Source: Hypsibius dujardini (lineage: Eukaryota > Tardigrada > Eutardigrada > Parachela > Hypsibiidae). Taken from it: DNA of 34,729 bases. Of this stretch, positions 29,706-34,729 are shown piece after piece (position 1 is the stretch's first letter; every line of letters starts with the position of its first letter). Under the pieces are notes generated by a model. It worked only from the letters and a program-made list of their open reading frames with translations. It made no database searches and was not told where the DNA came from. The position numbers and the translations under genes were made by a program. Where the stretch lies: positions 1-34,729 of the forward strand of contig LRSR01006736.1 in NCBI GenBank assembly GCA_001579985.1, given 5' to 3'.

Positions 29706-31911
29706 TACTCGCATGCTTTGGGTCTGGGAAAATTCGCGCCCCAGTGAAAGTGGGTGAAACGATCGGCATCATTGTCAAGGCCAACGTTAAAGGTACACCC
29801 ATTAATTATACAATTAGCCAGTTACAGAATTAAACAAGATTACTTCGGTGCCTTTGTGTAAGAGCTAGAAAGAGGTGCCATCGCGTGTGCCTGTATTTGT
29901 CTGTGCATAACTGAAAGTGATTTCATTCTAAAGGAAACCAAGACTCATCGGTTGCCAGTTGTTTTGCAAGCGACGGCACCTCAGCGGAACCGGAAATGTT
30001 CGTGGACGGCAATGGGTAAGGGGCGAAATGCGATGTCCGAGCTCTAGCTTGCTTTCCAAAATTATTGGAAAGACAGCGGAAAACAAGCAGGAAGATGAGA
30101 GACAGCCGTGTGACAATCCACAATGCCGAATGTCCGAGGTCGCGGAAACCCCTTCTCTTTAAATCGAAAGGGCATTCCGCAAAATTCGAGGCATACGGCT
30201 GAAGCAAGGTTAATTTGCACATTGCAGAATGAACAGCCTCAAGCTCATTCATGATGAATTGTCTCATGAAAAAGCATAAATAATGTTACAATATAATTTG
30301 GAGGGTCGTCATGATGAAACAAATAAATAAGAGACATTATACTGTAAAAACCCATGAACATTTTTTAGGAGTCAATCATTATCTGATAAAACATAAATAG
30401 GAATATGTACTGTATATAAATATTCTCACTCTTCTTCTTCCCAAGATGCCCAGTCGACACAACCGTCGTGCCGGCCTTCGCAAAGGTCACCGACGCCGGC
30501 GCCGACAGCTCCATCCAAACCCACTGGACTAAGTTCCCCGCCTTCAAATTCCCCGACCGTACGCGTCTCTACCTCACATGCCAAGTGGTTGTCTGTGATT
30601 TTGCCTGCCCTAAGGTACGCATTGAAATTCGAATCCCAACCCTTTAGTGCACTTCGTTCATTACAATATTTTACAAAGGGGATGTCAAAGATAAATTAAA
30701 TTTCTAGTAGCAAGTTTTAAGTTTTTATTTTAACAGTTTCGGCAAAAAATAAACCAAAGGATCGTACTAGTACAATACTAAAGATGTATCCATTAAAGCT
30801 AAAATAAATCAGCAACAAGTTGTAAGTTTTAAATTAAGGCATAGTCCCTAGAACATTTAAATTAAATATTCTGAGTAAATAACTAATATTTATAGTTGCA
30901 CTAAAGTAAGTCAATTATTACGTTATTAGTTCTAAACTAAGACGCAGCCCCTAATAAATTTAATTCAATATTCTAAGTAAATAACTAGTATTTATAATTG
31001 AACTAAAATAAGTGAGTTATTATGTTAAACAAAAGTAAGTCAATTATTATGTTGAAAATTTTAAACTAAGTCCCTAATAAAATTGAATTGAATATTCTGA
31101 GTAGATAACTATTAATTAGTAAATAAAAACAACCCAGTTATTAGTTCAAAACCAAGGTAGTCACTAAAAAACTTGAATTCATTATTCTGAGCAAATAACT
31201 CATTTTTATAGTTGAAATAAATTATTAAGTTCTAAAGTAAAGCATAGCCATTAAAAAAATTTAACTAAATAATCTGAGTGAATAACTGGCATTTATAATT
31301 GAAATAAAACCTTAACTATTAAATTAGTTATTTGTTCGGTCATCTACAAATATATGCTATTATTAATTAAACCATTGCAGCCGCGATGCATGAGCCCCGT
31401 TCCGGGAGCCAGCGTTTCCCGCCAAAAACGTCAGGAAGTCAGTCCGAACGACAACTGGCGGCAGGCTCGCGTGGTCGACCGCGTCGACGTGGTCAACTCC
31501 CTGCGAGTGGTCAACCCCGACCTCGAGGGTCTCTCGCAAAACGACGCCATCGCCCTGGAAGAGGGCTCGGCCAACTCCAATCGCGTCTGCTGGCCGTTGA
31601 AGAGCCTCATGACGGCTATTGGAATTCTGGCGGCCATCCTGCTGATTTGTCTGCTCCTGGCGCTGTGCTTTTGGTGGAACCGACGGCAACGCAAACGACG
31701 CCAGTTCGACTCCTCCTACGGCACGCAGACCAACAGCATGTACAACCCCAGCACGCAGTACTACTCCATGCATCAGTACCCCGAGTCGCATCAGAATTCC
31801 GGGACGAATGGGAGCCAATCGGAGCCGGCGTATGCGCCGGCGTCCAGCGCTGTTCATGGCCATCATCAGCATCCAGCGGAATCACGACGCTTTAGAGATC
31901 AAAATTTTTGA
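29706..31911 (+). CDS. ZP-domain transmembrane protein, 3' part (four exons)
   Basis: Exons inferred: up to 29792 (start unclear), 29943-30015, 30446-30614 and 31381-31911, with matching phases. The first exon reads GKIRAPVKVGETIGIIVKAN (ZP strand). The second has SSVASCFASDGTS, the third CPVDTTVVPAF...FPAFKFPDRTRLYLTCQVVV and CDFACPK. Together with PRCMSP of the last exon these are the conserved Cys pattern of the C-terminal ZP subdomain. RQKR just after it is a furin-type consensus cleavage site. LMTAIGILAAILLICLLLAL is the transmembrane helix, followed by a basic stop-transfer and a Ser/Tyr/Gln/His-rich tail ending RRFRDQNF. ZP proteins polymerise in apical or cuticular matrices after furin cleavage. 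The upstream ZP exons and signal peptide are not in this window. Confidence 0.85.
30823..31325. repeat. Tandem repeat in the last ZP intron
   Basis: Five diverged units of about 85-130 bases begin near 30823, 30927, 31056, 31143 and 31229. Each unit follows the order AGTTCTAAACTAAG, GCATAGTCCCTA, TTGAATTCAATATTCTGAGT, AAATAACT, TTTATAATTGAA. The array fills most of the intron. Confidence 0.75.
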
Positions 31912-32077
31912 AAGCTCCTTTGGGGAACAGAAAAATTCTGTGCTTGATCAATTACAAGTTTTTCATAAGTGCCATTCTACACTGCAACGCCAAAATTGGG
32001 AGAGAATATATATCATATACAGAGGGTCCGCTATTTACATGGAATACAGTAAATTCGGAGAAGGCTGTGCTCATAAC

Positions 32078-32240
32078 CAGGGGCTCGTAGGATCCTTACA
32101 AGTCGGAACTAGGACCCCTGATGGAGGGCGGGGGGGGGGCAAAGGGGCAAAATGCTTTTTTTTCAAAATTGAACTCGTAATTCGGCCTTTTCCATCAAAC
32201 ATCAGGTTTATAATGCTCGTAATTGGATGTGCGGAATTAT
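32078..32240. repeat. Partial copy of the 33.4-kb inverted-repeat element
   Basis: CAGGGGCT, CTTACAAGTCGGAAC, AGGACCCCT and GGCAAAGGGGCAAAATG occur here in the same order as at 33427-33520. Only one arm is recognisable. A G10-type run interrupts it. Confidence 0.7.
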
Positions 32241-33290
32241 GAGCTAAACCCCTCCAATAGTTTTTCAAACGGTCTTTTTTACGGAAGCCTTTTAAATGAC
32301 AATAACGGTTAACGATTGCACTTAAAGGGTATTTCAAACATGCACGAAAACAGAAGAAGACTTGGCAAAGAAAATGAAAAAATGTGTGCCAACAGAAAAA
32401 AAATATGGCGTCGAAAAAAAACAGGTAAAACAGCACTGCCTCATATTAAGTGTAAGAAATAGTCCTGGTACGCGCATTTAACTGTCATAGTTTCATCTAT
32501 CCTTTCGGGGAAGCCGCTCGTTTGTCAGTAGCATTCTGTCAGTTCTAACGGGAGGCAAATTTCTTCCACCCTGAAAGTATGGAACGATCAAGTAACTCCG
32601 CAATAATGCGTTAAATGGTTGTTTTTAAATGGTGCAAGTTCATGATAACGTACCCCTCAAAGTCCAGATAGCCAATCGACCGTTGGTCCTGCTGGGAACC
32701 GCCGACGATAGGCAGGCAGTTCGGACTGTTGCCTTTTGTGGGCCTGCCTATTTGAATTCGGGACAAGACATCCGGCAGTGGGGAAGTCGGCAGTTTTTTG
32801 GAGGCGACTTCTGGAAATACATGGAGGAAGTGATTATTGTGTGAACACACACACATCTGAATGCTAGGGAAGACCATTGAAACTATACAGGTACTTCGTC
32901 TTCTTGAATGCGTGACAGTTCCTTCATGCCGCTTCATTTCCGACCTAGTCAGTGCTCTGTAAGTGCAACCTGAGATGGAGCATGTGTGTGGACGCAGTCC
33001 TGTGGTATAACAAATGGGCCAATTGTAATGTATGACAAACTGTAGAAGGAGTAAACTATCGGTAATACGTAAATCTTTGTACGAATAACATTTTGATTCT
33101 TTAATACTTACTACAAACTTGGCAAAAACTTTGCCCTAACCGAGTTAAGTAATTTAACTCGGTCTGTGTATCAAGCCTTGCAGTGAACGAGACAAATGGC
33201 TTAACTAGGTTAGTGAAAGGTTTTTGCCACGTGTGTACTTACTGTTAATCACTGAAATCCTATTAGCGCTGTTTAGTTTCTTACTTTGTT
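32241..33290. other. Intergenic; one weak 71-codon ORF at 32629-32844 (+)
   Basis: The ORF (ATG at 32629) contains VPLKVQIANRPLVLLGTADD and RQFFGGDFWKYMEE and is more complex than neighbouring chance ORFs, but has no family match, splice support or clear promoter. Nothing else is seen in the stretch. Confidence 0.2.
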
Positions 33291-33437
33291 TGCCACTTAG
33301 ATCTTTAATACTAAAAATTTAGTTTGGTTTTTTCCAAAATTCAAAATCTACAACTACGAAATTATTTACTAAAGTTCATCTTTAGCTTGAGCTTAGTTTT
33401 TTAGTTCAGTATTGCCATCAAGATATCAGGGGCTTGG

Positions 33438-33808
33438 TTAGGGTTCTTACAAGTCGGAACCAGGACCCCTCATGGTAGGGCCAGGGGGTGGGCAAAGGGG
33501 CAAAATGATATTTTTCAAAATTTTCAGTTTTTCTATCAAATTTGTGATTTGTTGGGGTTCAGTATAAACGCCCTATTAATAACTCTAAATGGAAGGTAAA
33601 CAACATTCGAAAGCGGCCCAGATTTGATGGAAAACTGATGTTTTCCAAAATGTTTTGAAATCCGAGGGGCTCTTGGAATCTGACCCACTCCAAGTTTCAA
33701 AATGGTCGGAATTTTGGGTTCAATTTTCAAAAAATACACTTTGTTCCTTTGACCACCCCCCCTGGCGCTGCCATCAGGGGTCCTGGTTCTGACCTGCTAG
33801 GACCCTAA
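33438..33808. repeat. Inverted-repeat element with TTAGGG/CCCTAA ends
   Basis: The left arm (TTAGGGTTCTTACAAGTCGG...) matches the inverted right arm over about 60 bases, including AACCAGGACCCCT, CCAGGGGG and CAAAGG. The interior is AT-rich with no transposase. A partial copy lies at 32078-32240. Confidence 0.8.
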
Positions 33809-34255
33809 ACGGGCAGCTGCCTGGTACAACAGAGTAAGAAATCAGAAAAGACCCCACTTACTTGTATGGCGGCGCGCGACATGCAATGTTAGCTCTGGGC
33901 GTGTAAGAACCGCGTGAGTGCAACCTGCTACTGGGCGGGCATACGGGCGTACTTCTGATGAAAATGGAGCAAACAAGGAATCACTTTAAGATAAAGCAAA
34001 GCGAAAATAGCATAATATCCGTGTTTATGAACTACACTCAACTGTTATGCCGTCGTCTGGTGTGGATAACTAGAGATGCGCGTAACACCGCGCTGTAATT
34101 GCAGCCCTCGGCGGAGCATTTAAACGACCTTTCCCCTGCAATCAAGAATTATGAGGATCGTTAACTTGTAGGTCCAGTAGAAGGTAAAGCCAATTTGACA
34201 GACTCACTTGGGACGATTTTCATAGGGGGGACCCGGAATGCCTCTGCTTCCTTTT

Positions 34256-34560
34256 TCTAAATTAGTACAGTATTAGGGATGATTTGTTAAATTTATTTTA
34301 TTGTTGACTAAATCAAGTTTTTTTTTATGTGGCGAAATTTTATAGTTGGAAAAACACTAGAAGATGATGCCAGAAAAACATGTGGCTGATGCCAGTCGAT
34401 TCCAAATCGAAATTGGGATGGGCTCGTTTAAAAATAATCATTTTTCGTGCATTTCGATAAATCGCCATTTTTACAGTGGATATCAACGAAAATGCAATCT
34501 TCCAGTGTTTGTCTAACTTTGAAATTTCGCCACAAAAAAGATTTGATGTAGTCAGAGGCG
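34256..34560. repeat. Palindromic element, copy 2 (related to 13.8 kb)
   Basis: AAATTAGTACAGTATTAG, GGCGAAATTTTATAGTTGG and the inverted CCAGTGTTTGTCTAACTTTG, GAAATTTCGCC and GATTTGATGTAGTC pair as diverged arms. AAAATCAACGAAAATG-type and TTTCGATAA blocks match those at 14205-14300. Its left arm lacks the central block kept in copy 1. Confidence 0.7.
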
Positions 34561-34729
34561 TACGGACTTTTCGGGGGCGGGCATTTTGGTCCGGGGGGGG
34601 GGTAGTTTTTCTTATGAATAAAAATTAAAAATTGCCCTCCCCCCGGCGGCGGCCCGAATTAATTAAGGGAGCACTCGCCCTAGTGCCCCCTGGATTCAGT
34701 CACCGATGAAATAAGTTATATAAATCATC
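34561..34729. other. Window end, G-rich and C-rich runs, no gene seen
   Basis: Contains runs such as CCGGGGGGGGGGGTAG and CCCTCCCCCCGGCGGCGG; no coding frame. Confidence 0.4.

Noticed and set aside
29923-30267. Minus-strand ORFs over the ZP second exon
   Set aside because: They are antisense shadows of the ZP exon at 29943-30015 and its intron.
31363-31895. Long antisense and alternate-frame ORFs over the last ZP exon
   Set aside because: GC-rich coding DNA opens several frames; only the + frame continues the ZP cysteine pattern, furin site and membrane helix.

Overview
The window is metazoan nuclear DNA: split genes with GT/AG introns, intronic satellites and many short inverted-repeat elements. 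The most likely source is a tardigrade. The main evidence is a five-exon gene at 16.0-18.5 kb whose product matches the secretory abundant heat-soluble (SAHS) proteins, a fatty-acid-binding-protein-like family described only from tardigrades. A proctolin precursor at 12.9 kb fits a panarthropod. The species cannot be read from the sequence.

Left part (1-18.5 kb), host genes. A class A GPCR 3' end (TM6-TM7) is followed by a six-exon RalGPS-type Ral exchange factor (RasGEF plus PH domain, 1.1-5.7 kb), a six-exon PDAP1 gene (6.6-8.8 kb), a minus-strand proctolin precursor (12.9 kb) and the SAHS-like gene. Introns and spacers hold satellites, a Tc1/mariner-like non-autonomous element with 30-bp terminal repeats and TA target sites (9.9-10.9 kb), and several palindromic foldback elements.

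Middle (about 19.6-29.7 kb), a decayed Polinton/Maverick (adintovirus-like) element. It carries a broken protein-primed family B DNA polymerase, a retroviral-type integrase split by a 399-bp solo LTR with a perfect 4-bp target duplication, a probable double-jelly-roll major capsid protein with two internal stops, a basic core protein with an adenovirus pX-like hydrophobic tail, a small protein with a PSAP motif, a fibre-shaft-like protein with internal stops, coiled-coil/membrane and HTH proteins, and small unassigned ORFs. No packaging ATPase, maturation protease or terminal inverted repeats were found. The element appears truncated at both ends and dead. A GC-rich 166-bp insert inside the polymerase and an exact 8 x 10-bp array beside the HTH gene are unusual.

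Right part (29.7-34.7 kb). Directly against the truncated capsid gene begins the 3' half of a zona pellucida (ZP) domain membrane protein: four exons with the last ZP cysteines, an RQKR furin site, a transmembrane helix and a short tail. Its 5' exons are not in the window. The remaining 2.8 kb is non-coding with inverted-repeat elements, two of them related to other copies in the window.

Exon boundaries were read by eye from splice signals, reading frame and protein family fit. No searches were run.
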